A DNA stretch of 64,000 bases from Rhodococcoides trifolii (GTDB taxonomy: Bacteria; Actinomycetota; Actinomycetes; Mycobacteriales; Mycobacteriaceae). The DNA is taken from the NCBI RefSeq assembly GCF_014635345.1, contig NZ_BMCU01000001.1, positions 310,001 through 374,000 on the forward strand. Reading direction: 5' to 3'. The notes under the pieces were generated by a model that was not told the DNA's origin, searched no databases, and saw only the letters and a list, made by a program, of their open reading frames with translations. Of this stretch, positions 25,482 through 33,411 are shown one piece after another; positions within the stretch are counted from its first letter, which is position 1; each line of letters starts with the position of its first letter. A program made the position numbers and the translations under genes.

Positions 25482-26006
25482 GTGTCCGAGATCGACCAGA
25501 CCATTGCCGAGAATATCAAGACTTCGCTCGCCGAGATCCCCCATCCCTCGCTTCCGAAGGGATCGAACATCTACGGCAGCACCAAGATCTTCCCGGACTA
25601 CAAGGCCGAGAACGGTGAGTCGTACTTCACGCTCGTACACGGAATCGCCCACGAGTCGTCGGTCAGCTTCGTTGCCGTACTGCAGGCGACTCGTGCGCTG
25701 CGCAAGGGGTTCGAGTCGGCAATGTACTTCTACGGGCCGGGCGCTATCAATTGCCTTGCCACTCGCGGTTTTCCGACAACGGGCGATTCGGCCTTTCCGG
25801 GCGAACAGAACATCAACGATTCTCTCGCGACGTTCATCGCCGAGGGGGGCACGGTCTTCTGCTGCCGTTTCGGTCTGTCCCTGCACGGCGGGCGTGAAGA
25901 AGACCTGATCGAGGGTGTCATTCCCTCGCATCCCCTGGACGTGCAGGACGCGCTGATCCATTACGCGCGCAAGGGCGCGATCATCAACTCGACCTACAAC
26001 CTCTAA
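25482..26006 (+). CDS. MSMEG_0572/Sll0783-family nitrogen-starvation protein
   Basis: First gene of a Nit1C-type cluster; about 174 aa. The conserved family text is clear: SLPKGSNIYGSTKIFPDYKA, FTLVHGIAHESSVSFVAVLQATRALRKGFESAMYFYGPGA and HPLDVQDALIHYARKGA. Biochemical role is unknown; homologues are induced by nitrogen limitation in Synechocystis and lie in cyanide-assimilation clusters of Pseudomonas. GTG 25482 has AGGAGG 5 bases before it; GTG 25461 (MNQQEELV) with GGGGAG is also plausible. It is 9 bases from the radical SAM gene. Confidence 0.88.
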   Translation: MSEIDQTIAENIKTSLAEIPHPSLPKGSNIYGSTKIFPDYKAENGESYFTLVHGIAHESSVSFVAVLQATRALRKGFESAMYFYGPGAINCLATRGFPTTGDSAFPGEQNINDSLATFIAEGGTVFCCRFGLSLHGGREEDLIEGVIPSHPLDVQDALIHYARKGAIINSTYNL

Positions 26007-26015
26007 GGCCGAGAA

Positions 26016-27071
26016 GTGTCTGTCACCACGCGTGTGGACCTGGCGTTGCTCGGAGTACGAGGAACGCCACCGGTCAACAGAACGGGCGGCGCCGGGCCCA
26101 GCGACGACGGGCACCTGACCATCGACGGCATCGGTGCCGCCGTACCCCGAAACCCGTTGAGTCCCTACGTTCTCGACGGCAACCGTGTTCTCTTCGACGG
26201 CGAGGACACGGGTCTGGACATCGCGGCCATCGACCGGCCGAAGTTCTACGACCTGCACACGAGCGACGGCGTGTCGTACGAGAAGATCGCAAAGCTGCAC
26301 GGCCGCAACGTACTTGCCACCACGGTGGTCCAGACGTGCATCCGGTACGACGAATCGCAGCGCTGCCGCTTCTGCTCGATCGAGGAGTCTCTGCGGGCCG
26401 GAGCCACGGTGGCGGTGAAGAAGCCGGCGCAACTCGCCGAAGTGGCGGAGGCCGCGTTCCGGCTCGACGGTGTGACGCACATGGTGATGACCACCGGCAC
26501 GTCGGCCGCCAAGGATCGAGGCGCGACGCACCTGGCGCGGTGCGTCCGAGCCGTGCGTGCGGCGGTCCCCGACCTGCCCATCCAAGTGCAGTGCGAACCG
26601 CCGGGCGACCTGTCCACCATCACCGAGCTGTTCGAGGCCGGCGCGGCATCGATCGGCATTCACGTCGAATCGCTCGACGACGACGTGCGCCGGAAGTGGA
26701 TGCCGGGCAAGGCATCGGTGACGATGGCCGAGTATCGCGCCGCGTGGGCCGAAGCCGTCCGCGTCTTCGGCCGCAACCAGGTCTCGACCTATCTGCTGGT
26801 CGGGCTCGGTGAGGACCCTGACGAACTGGTCGAGGGCGCCAGGGACCTCATCGAGATGGGTGTGTACCCGTTCGTGGTGCCGTTTCGGCCGCACGCCGGA
26901 ACCCTCGCCGTCGACGTCGACGGCGCCGTACCCCCGCGGGCGGACGTGCTCGAGGACGTCACGCGCCGGGTGGCGAAGGAGCTGGAGACGGCGGGCATGC
27001 GAGGCGCCGATCAGAAGGCCGGATGCGCAGCATGCGGTGCGTGCAGCGTGCTGCAGAACGCGGGGGGCTGA
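26016..27071 (+). CDS. MSMEG_0568-family radical SAM enzyme
   Basis: 351 aa radical SAM protein of the Nit1C cluster. The iron-sulfur motif is unusual: TCIRYDESQRCRFCS, a CX8CX2C spacing rather than CX3CX2C. A second Cys group at the C-terminus (GCAACGACS) could hold an auxiliary cluster or a metal. The middle keeps a TIM-barrel look (MVMTTGTSAAKDRGATHL, IQVQCEPPG, IGIHVESLDDDVRRKWMPGKA). It cleaves SAM to start a radical reaction on an unknown substrate. GTG 26016; the stop overlaps into the next start (TGAGTG), so coupling to the GNAT-AIR gene is likely. Confidence 0.9.
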   Translation: MSVTTRVDLALLGVRGTPPVNRTGGAGPSDDGHLTIDGIGAAVPRNPLSPYVLDGNRVLFDGEDTGLDIAAIDRPKFYDLHTSDGVSYEKIAKLHGRNVLATTVVQTCIRYDESQRCRFCSIEESLRAGATVAVKKPAQLAEVAEAAFRLDGVTHMVMTTGTSAAKDRGATHLARCVRAVRAAVPDLPIQVQCEPPGDLSTITELFEAGAASIGIHVESLDDDVRRKWMPGKASVTMAEYRAAWAEAVRVFGRNQVSTYLLVGLGEDPDELVEGARDLIEMGVYPFVVPFRPHAGTLAVDVDGAVPPRADVLEDVTRRVAKELETAGMRGADQKAGCAACGACSVLQNAGG

Positions 27072-28475
27072 GTGTTGCGCACCGACCTGTCCATTCTCAC
27101 CGGGCATCGCTCCGACGTCGATGCTCCGCCGTTCCTCATCCATCCGACCGAGCGCACCGGTGAGCTTGCCGACTACCGCCTGCTCCGGCACGACGCGTTC
27201 GTCTCCGAACAGGGCCTCTTCGCGGGCTCGGATCGGGACGACGTCGACGACGACCCGCGCCTGGTCGTGCTCGTCGCCACCGCGGACGACGGTACGGTCC
27301 TCGGCGGAGTTCGGCTGGCGCCGTGCACATCCGACGATCTCGGGTGGTGGGCGGGAAGCCGACTCGTCGTCGCGACCGAGGGGCGATCGCACGGGGTCGG
27401 TCCCGCGCTCGTGCGCGCTGCCTGCGCCTACGCCGAAACCCGCGGCGTGCTCAGGTTCGAGGCGACGGTGCAGACACGGTACGAGCGCATGTTCTCGGCG
27501 CTGGGGTGGCAACGCACCGGGGACGCCGTCGTCGGGGGAACTCCGCACGTTGCGATGAGATGGCCCATCGACCGGATCGAAAAACTCGTCGGCGCCACCA
27601 AGGCGTTGCTCTCGGACGTCCTGGCGCCGCTGCGATCGCAGCCACTGGGACTGGGAACGAGAGGCTTTCGAGGAGACGACGGCGTCCCTGTGCCGGGAAG
27701 CGACATCATCGCCGCGTGCGACGCCATCGTCCCGTCGATGGTCGAACGAGACCCGGAGTGGGCAGGGTGGTGCGCGGTGCTGGTCAATCTGAACGACCTG
27801 TCCGCGATGGGCGCCACGGCCGTCGGGATGTTGGACGCCGTCGGGGCGCCGACCACGTCGCAGTTGACCCGCATCGTGCGCGGACTCGCCAGGGCGAGCG
27901 AAGCCTGGGGAGTCCCCGTTCTCGGCGGTCACACCCAGGCGGGTGTGCCCTCGTCGTTGTCCGTCACCGCACTCGGCCGCACCGACGCGCCGGTACGGGC
28001 CGGAGGCGGAACCGTCGGGGACCGGGTGTGGCTGACCGCGGACATCGACGGTTCTTGGCGGCCCGGATACCATGGGCAGCAGTGGGATTCGACGTCACGC
28101 CGCACCTCGGCCGAGCTGGCGTCGATGGCCTCGTTCGTCGCGCGGGCGCAGCCCACGGCAGCGAAGGACGTCAGCATGGCCGGCTTCGTCGGCACGACGG
28201 GCATGCTCGCCGAAGCAAGCGGAACCGGCGCCGAGATCAGCGTCGCGGACATACCGCGTCCCGCGGGAGTCGCTGTGGGCGAATGGATCACGTGCTTCCC
28301 GGGCTTCGCCATGATCACCACGGACGCACAGGATCGGCAGCTTCCGGACGCCGGTCCCGCGACGTCGGCAGCGTGCGGGCGCCTGACGGCCGAGCCCGGG
28401 GTCACGCTGAAGTGGCCCGACGGCGTGGTCACCCGCGCGGTGCGTGCGGGTGTCACGGGACTCGGAGAGGCATGA
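27072..28475 (+). CDS. GNAT acetyltransferase fused to AIR-synthase-like domain (MSMEG_0567 type)
   Basis: 467 aa two-domain protein. Residues 1-165 are a GNAT fold (LVVLVATADDGTVLGGVRLAP, SHGVGPALVRAACAYAE for acetyl-CoA binding, YERMFSALGW). Residues about 175-467 resemble AIR synthase/PurM-like ATP-binding domains (GDDGVPVPG, WAGWCAVLVNLNDLSAMGATAVGMLDAVGAP, VLGGHTQAGVPSSLSVTALG). In Pseudomonas Nit1C clusters these two parts are separate genes. The product is unknown; the domains suggest acylation and ATP-dependent activation of an intermediate made by the radical SAM enzyme. GTG 27072 directly abuts the upstream stop. Confidence 0.88.
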   Translation: MLRTDLSILTGHRSDVDAPPFLIHPTERTGELADYRLLRHDAFVSEQGLFAGSDRDDVDDDPRLVVLVATADDGTVLGGVRLAPCTSDDLGWWAGSRLVVATEGRSHGVGPALVRAACAYAETRGVLRFEATVQTRYERMFSALGWQRTGDAVVGGTPHVAMRWPIDRIEKLVGATKALLSDVLAPLRSQPLGLGTRGFRGDDGVPVPGSDIIAACDAIVPSMVERDPEWAGWCAVLVNLNDLSAMGATAVGMLDAVGAPTTSQLTRIVRGLARASEAWGVPVLGGHTQAGVPSSLSVTALGRTDAPVRAGGGTVGDRVWLTADIDGSWRPGYHGQQWDSTSRRTSAELASMASFVARAQPTAAKDVSMAGFVGTTGMLAEASGTGAEISVADIPRPAGVAVGEWITCFPGFAMITTDAQDRQLPDAGPATSAACGRLTAEPGVTLKWPDGVVTRAVRAGVTGLGEA

Positions 28476-28476
28476 C

Positions 28477-28558
28477 GGGCAGGCCGGAGGCCGGTCGAGG
28501 TACGAACGAGCGGGAAGGCCGGAGGCCGGTCGAGGTACGAACGAGCGAAGCGAGAGGA
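28477..28558. repeat. Two copies of GC-rich palindromic repeat inside the Nit1C cluster
   Basis: Two 32-base copies starting with AGGCCGGAGGCCGGTCGAGG at 28481 and 28516 (35-base period), filling the gap between the GNAT-AIR stop and the 0570 gene. The right tail (AAGCGAGAGGA) carries the likely ribosome site of the next gene. Confidence 0.85.
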
Positions 28559-28565
28559 CGATTCT

Positions 28566-28880
28566 GTGCCCGAGATGACGTTCACCGTGCGGTGGCCGGA
28601 CGGCACCACCCCGCGCTACTACTCACCGTCCCTGGTGATGCACGATCACCTGACCGCCGGCTCTCGGTACGCGGTGCCGGAGTTCGTCGACCGCAGCCGG
28701 TCCGCCCTCACCGAGGCCAGCGATCGGGTGCGCGCCAGGTACGGATTCGCCTGCACCTCCGCCGCGGCCACATTGGAGGAAATCATCGATGCCGCAGCAG
28801 GATTCGATTCGGGTTCGGTCGAGATCCTTGCGATGACCGGTACCGACGTGGTCGAACGAGAGAGATCGAGCCGGCAATAA
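28566..28880 (+). CDS. MSMEG_0570-family nitrogen-starvation protein
   Basis: 104 aa. The conserved family pattern is present: MTFTVRWPDGTTPRYYSPSLVMHDHL, YAVPEFVDRSRSALTEASDRVRARYGFACTSAAA. No catalytic motif is known. GTG 28566 is chosen because GAGAGG lies 8 bases upstream; ATG 28575 is in frame but too far from it. The ribosome site comes from the right tail of the repeat at 28477-28558, so the repeat insertion shaped this gene's translation signal. Confidence 0.85.
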   Translation: MPEMTFTVRWPDGTTPRYYSPSLVMHDHLTAGSRYAVPEFVDRSRSALTEASDRVRARYGFACTSAAATLEEIIDAAAGFDSGSVEILAMTGTDVVERERSSRQ

Positions 28881-28902
28881 CCCGACACGCTAGGCTGACT
28901 CG

Positions 28903-29742
28903 ATGACGCCGACCCGAGTCGCTGCCCTCGCAGCACATTTCGGCAGAGACGTCGACCGCGCGGTCTCGAAGATCGTCGGCATCATCGAGGGCGCCCATCG
29001 CGACGGCATCGAGTTGCTGGTGCTGCCCGACGCGTCGCTCGGGGGATACATCGGCGACCTCAGGGCGCCCGACATGGACGAACTGCCCCCGGCAATCGAT
29101 CCGGACGGGCCCGAGATCGGGGCCATCGTCGCGGCTGCCGGGCCGATGACCGTGTGCGTCGGGTACACCGAGGCGGCCGAGAACGGTCTGCACTTCAACT
29201 CGGCGGTGTGTGTCACGGGTGACGGCATTCTCGGCCGACACCGCAAGGTGCACCAACCGGCCGGCGAGTCCCTGGCCTACGCGGCGGGCGACCGTTTCGA
29301 TGCGTTCGATACTCCGGTGGGACGCATGGGCATGCTGATCGACTACGACAAGACCTTTCCCGAGGCCGCGCGAACCTTGGCGCTGGACGGCGCACGCGTC
29401 ATCGCGGCGCTGTCCGCTTGGCCCGCGAGCGTGACCGACCGCGCGTCTCGGTTGCCGAACGACCGGCAGTCGCGGTTGTTCGATCTCTACGACGCGGCGC
29501 GGGCGGCGGAGAATCAGGTGGTGCTTGTCTCGTCGAACCAGACCGGGGTGATGGGATCACTGCGGTTTCTCGGACAGGCAAAGGTGGTGGGCCCGGGCGG
29601 GGAGGTGCTCTCGAAGACGTGGGCCAAAGGCGGACTCGCAGTGTGCGACATCGACATCGGTGCCGAGGTCGACCGTGCCCGACGAGTCCTGCGTCATCTC
29701 GACGAGATGCGTATGGACGCCTACCGGATTGGAAAGGATTAG
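28903..29742 (+). CDS. Nitrilase-superfamily protein of Nit1C cluster, catalytic Cys replaced
   Basis: 279 aa carbon-nitrogen hydrolase fold. Of the Glu-Lys-Cys triad only Lys (GRHRKVHQ) is intact. The Glu position reads Asp (LLVLPDASLGGY) and the Cys position reads Asp (GMLIDYDKTFPEAAR; family form is ICYD). The DNA at 29338-29349 (ATC GAC TAC GAC) is unambiguous and the frame is intact, so this is not a pseudogene by frame damage. Functional cyanide/nitrile hydrolysis in Nit1C clusters needs the Cys. The product may be a binding or scaffold subunit, or have a different chemistry. TAGGCT upstream of ATG 28903 could be a -10 for a very short leader. The GT gene starts 4 bases after the stop. 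Confidence 0.85.
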   Translation: MTPTRVAALAAHFGRDVDRAVSKIVGIIEGAHRDGIELLVLPDASLGGYIGDLRAPDMDELPPAIDPDGPEIGAIVAAAGPMTVCVGYTEAAENGLHFNSAVCVTGDGILGRHRKVHQPAGESLAYAAGDRFDAFDTPVGRMGMLIDYDKTFPEAARTLALDGARVIAALSAWPASVTDRASRLPNDRQSRLFDLYDAARAAENQVVLVSSNQTGVMGSLRFLGQAKVVGPGGEVLSKTWAKGGLAVCDIDIGAEVDRARRVLRHLDEMRMDAYRIGKD

Positions 29743-29746
29743 GACT

Positions 29747-30820
29747 GTGCGTGTCTCGTTGCTGACGTACTCGACCAAGCCGCGCGGCGGCGTGGTGCAC
29801 ACGGTGGAACTCGCCGAGGCCCTCGCCCGCGCCGGCTGCGACGTCACGCTGTGGTCACTGGCACGCGGTGGCGACGAAGGGTTCTATCGCGCAGTCGATC
29901 CCGCGGTGACCGTGCGACTCGTTCCGTTCCCGTCGATCGAGGACGAGACGGTCAGTGATCGCATTCTGCGGTCCATCTCCGTCATGGCTGCCGCGTTCGA
30001 CCGATCGGGTGCCGATGTGGTGCACGCGCAGGACTGCATCACGGCAAATGCTGTGGGAGAGTGCATTCGGACGATTCATCATCTCGAGCATTTCACCACC
30101 CCCGCACTCGCGGAATGTCACGAGAAGGCGATCGTGCAGCCCTACGCTCGGATCTGTGTGTCCCGCGCGGTCGCCGACGAGGTGCGTGCAGGATGGGGGT
30201 ACGAGCCGACGGTGATACCGAACGGCGTCGACGCGAAGAGATTCGTCGCCGGTGCACGGTCCCCACTGGTCGATCGGTGGCGCACGCGATTCGGGAGATA
30301 CGTTCTTGCGGTCGGTGGTATCGAGCCCCGCAAGGGAAGCCTGGATCTGCTCGAATCCTATGCGCTGCTGCAGAAACGACTACCGGAGGTCTCCCTGGTG
30401 TTCGCGGGAGGTGAGACGTTGTTCGACTACCGCGGCTACCGAGAAGAGTTCGACGCGCGGCTGGCCGAACTGGCCGTGACACCGAGTGTGCTCGGCACCG
30501 TCGACAACGACGACTTGCCGTCTCTCGTCGCCGGGGCGTCCGCGTTCGCCTTCCTCTCGACCAAGGAGGGGTTCGGTCTCGCCGCGATGGAGGCTCTCGC
30601 GGCGGGCACTCCCGTCGTCACGCGTGACCTTCCGGTGTTCCACGAAGTGTTCGGCGAGACGGTGCAGTACGCGTCGACTCACGAGGAGACGGCAGACCGA
30701 CTTGCCGACGCGCTGACCGGTCCGAGTCATCGGCGCGACGCGGGTGTCGCGCTCGCGTCGTCGCTCAGCTGGGACGACGCCGCGGACAAGCATCTGGAGT
30801 TCTACGCCACCGCTCGTTAG
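29747..30820 (+). CDS. MSMEG_0565-family glycosyltransferase
   Basis: 357 aa GT4-type (GT-B) glycosyltransferase that closes the cluster. N-terminal domain YSTKPRGGVVHTVELAEALARAGCDVTLWSL, central PTVIPNGVDAKRF, donor-binding C-terminal domain with KEGFGLAAMEALAAGTPVVTRDLPVF (the EX7E motif). It probably glycosylates the product of the upstream enzymes with a nucleotide-sugar; neither donor nor acceptor is known. GTG 29747 is 4 bases after the nitrilase homologue stop. No flavin-dependent oxidoreductase (MSMEG_0569 type) is found on either side. Confidence 0.88.
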   Translation: MRVSLLTYSTKPRGGVVHTVELAEALARAGCDVTLWSLARGGDEGFYRAVDPAVTVRLVPFPSIEDETVSDRILRSISVMAAAFDRSGADVVHAQDCITANAVGECIRTIHHLEHFTTPALAECHEKAIVQPYARICVSRAVADEVRAGWGYEPTVIPNGVDAKRFVAGARSPLVDRWRTRFGRYVLAVGGIEPRKGSLDLLESYALLQKRLPEVSLVFAGGETLFDYRGYREEFDARLAELAVTPSVLGTVDNDDLPSLVAGASAFAFLSTKEGFGLAAMEALAAGTPVVTRDLPVFHEVFGETVQYASTHEETADRLADALTGPSHRRDAGVALASSLSWDDAADKHLEFYATAR

Positions 30821-30981
30821 GCGGGGTTACCGTCACACCACGGGCTCGATGTGACCTGCTTCTCACCTCGGGTAGTATGTAAAGACATACATACATGGAT
30901 TGAGTACCTGGACGGCGTCGGCCCCTCCTGTCAACGCCGTCGCGGGCACCTTGTCCTTCGCGACGACGCAAAGGAAATCGC
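30821..30981 (+). promoter_or_regulatory. Promoter region of sugar porter with GTATGT/ACATAC inverted repeat
   Basis: 161-base gap. GTATGT-AAAG-ACATAC at 30875-30890 is a perfect 6-base inverted repeat, followed at once by another ACATACAT. It is AT-rich against its surroundings and sits about 95 bases before the transporter ATG, suiting an operator or promoter. A weaker GTCACA/TGTGAC pair at 30832-30855 may mark the end of the Nit1C transcript. Confidence 0.45.
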
Positions 30982-32397
30982 ATGACACGGACCACCGGCT
31001 CCTCCGGAGTGGAACTACCCCCTGACACGCGGGGACCACACTCGCATCGACTCGGCGTCATCGCCGTGATCGCCACCTTCGGCGGACTGCTCTTCGGCTA
31101 CGACACCGGCGTGATCAACGGTGCACTCGAGCCCCTCAAAGCCGACCTCGGCCTGACCTCCTTCACCGAAGGCTTCGTCGTCAGCATCCTGATCTTCGGT
31201 GCTGCCATCGGCGCTCTCGTCGGCGGGCGATTGTCGGACAAGTACGGGCGCCGCCACAACATCCTCGTGCTCGCCCTCGTCTTCATGGTCGGCACCCTCG
31301 GCTGCGTCCTGGCGCCGTCGTGGGAGATCCTCGCGGTGTTCCGATTCGTCCTGGGTCTCGCCGTCGGCGGCGCGTCCGCGACGGTTCCCGTCTACCTCTC
31401 CGAGATCGCCCCCGTCGAGCGACGTGGCAGCTTGGTCACCCGGAACGAGGTCATGATCGTCAGCGGCCAGTTCGCCGCGTTCGTCGTCAACGCGATCATC
31501 TTCAACATCTGGGGACAGCACGACATCGTGTGGCGCTTCATGCTGCTCGTCGCGGTACTGCCGGCCATCGTCCTGTTCGTCGGCATGCTCCGGATGCCGG
31601 AGAGCCCCCGATGGCTGCTCTCTCAGGGCCGGGAGGACGAGGCGCTCGCGGTGCTGAAGCAGGTGCGCTCTCCGGAACGCGCCGAAGCGGAGATGGCCGA
31701 GGTGCGGGCGCTGGCCGACGAGGAGAAGTTGTCGCAGACCGGCGGTGCGGCGGACCTGTCCGTGCGCTGGATCCGTCGGCTCATCTTCATCGGCGTCGGT
31801 CTGGGAGTCTTCCAGCAGTTCACCGGCATCAACTCCGTGATGTACTACGGAACGCAGCTGCTCGGCGATGCCGGGTTCTCCTCCAGCGCAGCCATTCTGG
31901 CCAACATCCTCAACGGGCTGTTCAGCGTCCTCGGTATCACGGTCGGTCTCTTCCTCATGAACCGTGTCGACCGCCGCACGATGCTGCTGGGCGGGTTCGC
32001 GCTCACGACAACCTTCCACATCCTCGTCGGGCTGTCTGCGCTCCTGCTTCCGGACGGCACCGCGAAGGCGTACTTCATTCTGGTGTTCGTGGTCTTGTTC
32101 GTCTTCTCGATGCAGGGAACCATCGGGCCGCTGGTGTGGCTGATGCTCGCCGAGATCTTCCCCCTCAAAATCCGCAGTTTCGCCATCGGCGTCTGCGTCT
32201 TCGCGCTGTGGATCGCCAACGCGGTTGTGGCCCTTGCATTCCCGCCGGTGGTCAACGCACTCGGCATCGCCCCGACGTTCTTCATCTTCGCGGCGCTCGG
32301 AATACTGGCCCTGATCTTCGTCAAGACACAGGTACCGGAGACACGCGGTCAATCCCTCGAGAAGCTGGAAGAGCGATTCCGCAAGGAATACGCATGA
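30982..32397 (+). CDS. MFS sugar porter (sugar:H+ symporter)
   Basis: 471 aa, 12 predicted helices, sugar porter family. Signature motifs: GGLLFGYDTGVINGAL in helix 1, GRLSDKYGRR between helices 2 and 3, PESPRWLL before the central loop, QQFTGINSVMYYGTQLL in helix 7 and PETRGQSLEKLEERF at the C-terminus. It imports a hexose, pentose or polyol with protons; the substrate is not resolved. The UspA-like gene follows after 26 bases and is probably on the same transcript. ATG 30982 after AAAGGAAATCGC. Confidence 0.93.
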   Translation: MTRTTGSSGVELPPDTRGPHSHRLGVIAVIATFGGLLFGYDTGVINGALEPLKADLGLTSFTEGFVVSILIFGAAIGALVGGRLSDKYGRRHNILVLALVFMVGTLGCVLAPSWEILAVFRFVLGLAVGGASATVPVYLSEIAPVERRGSLVTRNEVMIVSGQFAAFVVNAIIFNIWGQHDIVWRFMLLVAVLPAIVLFVGMLRMPESPRWLLSQGREDEALAVLKQVRSPERAEAEMAEVRALADEEKLSQTGGAADLSVRWIRRLIFIGVGLGVFQQFTGINSVMYYGTQLLGDAGFSSSAAILANILNGLFSVLGITVGLFLMNRVDRRTMLLGGFALTTTFHILVGLSALLLPDGTAKAYFILVFVVLFVFSMQGTIGPLVWLMLAEIFPLKIRSFAIGVCVFALWIANAVVALAFPPVVNALGIAPTFFIFAALGILALIFVKTQVPETRGQSLEKLEERFRKEYA

Positions 32398-32423
32398 CAT
32401 CGACCCCGACAGGAGCATGAATC

Positions 32424-32783
32424 ATGTCCGTACTCGTGGCCGTCACCGACAGCGGCGAAGGGTCCTACGCACTCGCGGCCGCAGCGGAGGAAGCGGCGAT
32501 GCTGGGCACCGACTTGCTGGCGATGAACCTCACGCTGAGCAGCTTGGACTTGTCCACACTGCCGGAGAATCTATCCGTCACCCTCATCGAACGTGCGGGC
32601 CGCGCCGATCGTGATCCGGTGACTGCGGTCATCGACGAGATCGACGCGAACCCCGACGTCACTCGTCTGGTCATCGGTATCAAACGGCGCAGCCGAGTGA
32701 GCAAAGCGTTGCTGGGCAGTGTGAGTCAACGGCTGCTGATGACGTCACCGGTGTCGGTGCTGGCGGTCAAGACTCCCGCCTAG
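32424..32783 (+). CDS. Universal stress protein (UspA-like)
   Basis: 119 aa single Usp domain, shorter than the usual 140-150. N-terminal strand VLVAVTDSGEGSYALAAAAEEA, and the C-terminal nucleotide-loop region IGIKRRSRVSKALLGSVSQRLLMTSPVSVLAVK. The loop is GIKRRSR..GSV rather than GxxGxxxxxxxxxG, so ATP binding is uncertain. AGGAGCATGAATC precedes ATG 32424. Co-transcription with the sugar porter suggests a role in carbon-supply stress. Confidence 0.85.
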   Translation: MSVLVAVTDSGEGSYALAAAAEEAAMLGTDLLAMNLTLSSLDLSTLPENLSVTLIERAGRADRDPVTAVIDEIDANPDVTRLVIGIKRRSRVSKALLGSVSQRLLMTSPVSVLAVKTPA

Positions 32784-32799
32784 CACCGACCGATCGGAT

Positions 32800-33411
32800 C
32801 TAGACCGTGCAGAGCGGACGGATGTCCGGCGAACCCGCGGTGGTCGGTGAGGTGATCACCAGGCACGCGTTGTACCCACGCTGCTCCACGACGCGACGGA
32901 TCTCGCGCCACTGGTCGGGCGTTGCCTGCGGGGAGCGTGAGAGCACGAAGCCGGACGTGCGGAACGGATCGCCGACCAGAGCCCACGAGTAGTCGTCGGC
33001 GATGTAGGTGACGATGTAGTTGGTCGGGCCGTCGGGGTTCTCCTGTGTGGGAACGCCGGGGAAGCTGACGTGCAGCTGTGCGGTGGTGACCGGGTCGTTG
33101 ACACGGGCGTTGCCGACGATGAGGTTCTGCCCACCGGACCACGTGGTGCACGTGTTCTGCACACGCACGTTGTTCGGGTCGATCAGCTGGTAGTTGGCCT
33201 TGGTGTCCTTGGCGCAGTTCAGGTTGAACGGCTGCGGCACGGCAGCCAGCTGCCACCAGTCGCCGGTGTACCGATCCACGTCCAGCTTCTGGATCGGCGC
33301 GAGCGGCTCGAAGAGCGGTGCGGCACCGGCCGGTGCGACGGCACCGAAAACGGCACCGGCCATGAGGGCACCGGCGATCACGGCACGAGTCAGACTACGA
33401 CGCAAAGACAT
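32800..33411 (-). CDS. Secreted lipocalin (Blc-like)
   Basis: 203 aa with a Sec signal peptide (MSLRRSLTRAVIAGALMAGAVFGAVAPAGA). The lipocalin GxW motif is YTGDWWQLAAVPQPF; later conserved stretches are NYIVTYIADDYSWALVGDP and LSRSPQATPDQW. It binds hydrophobic ligands (fatty acids, lysophospholipids) outside the membrane. Three or four Cys may form disulfides. GGAGATCCGA precedes ATG 33411. The start lies inside the 3' end of the MMPL gene (17-base overlap, same strand), so the lipid transporter and lipid binder are made together. Confidence 0.88.
   Translation of the reverse strand: MSLRRSLTRAVIAGALMAGAVFGAVAPAGAAPLFEPLAPIQKLDVDRYTGDWWQLAAVPQPFNLNCAKDTKANYQLIDPNNVRVQNTCTTWSGGQNLIVGNARVNDPVTTAQLHVSFPGVPTQENPDGPTNYIVTYIADDYSWALVGDPFRTSGFVLSRSPQATPDQWREIRRVVEQRGYNACLVITSPTTAGSPDIRPLCTV

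Noticed and set aside
25404..28073. 889-residue minus-strand ORF across the Nit1C cluster
   Set aside because: It is antisense to three conserved genes and has low-complexity Arg/Gly composition.
28477..28558. Possible CRISPR repeat-spacer unit
   Set aside because: Two copies only, nearly adjacent, no unique spacers and no cas genes; the same core is found dispersed elsewhere.
28903..29742. Nitrilase homologue as a pseudogene
   Set aside because: The frame is intact, start and stop are normal and neighbours are coupled; only specific active-site residues differ, so a working protein with changed function is more likely.
30832..30855. GTCACA/TGTGAC as a Crp/GlxR site
   Set aside because: The arms face the wrong way (TCACA first, TGTGA last) and the spacing is 12 bases, so it is not the TGTGA-N6-TCACA form.
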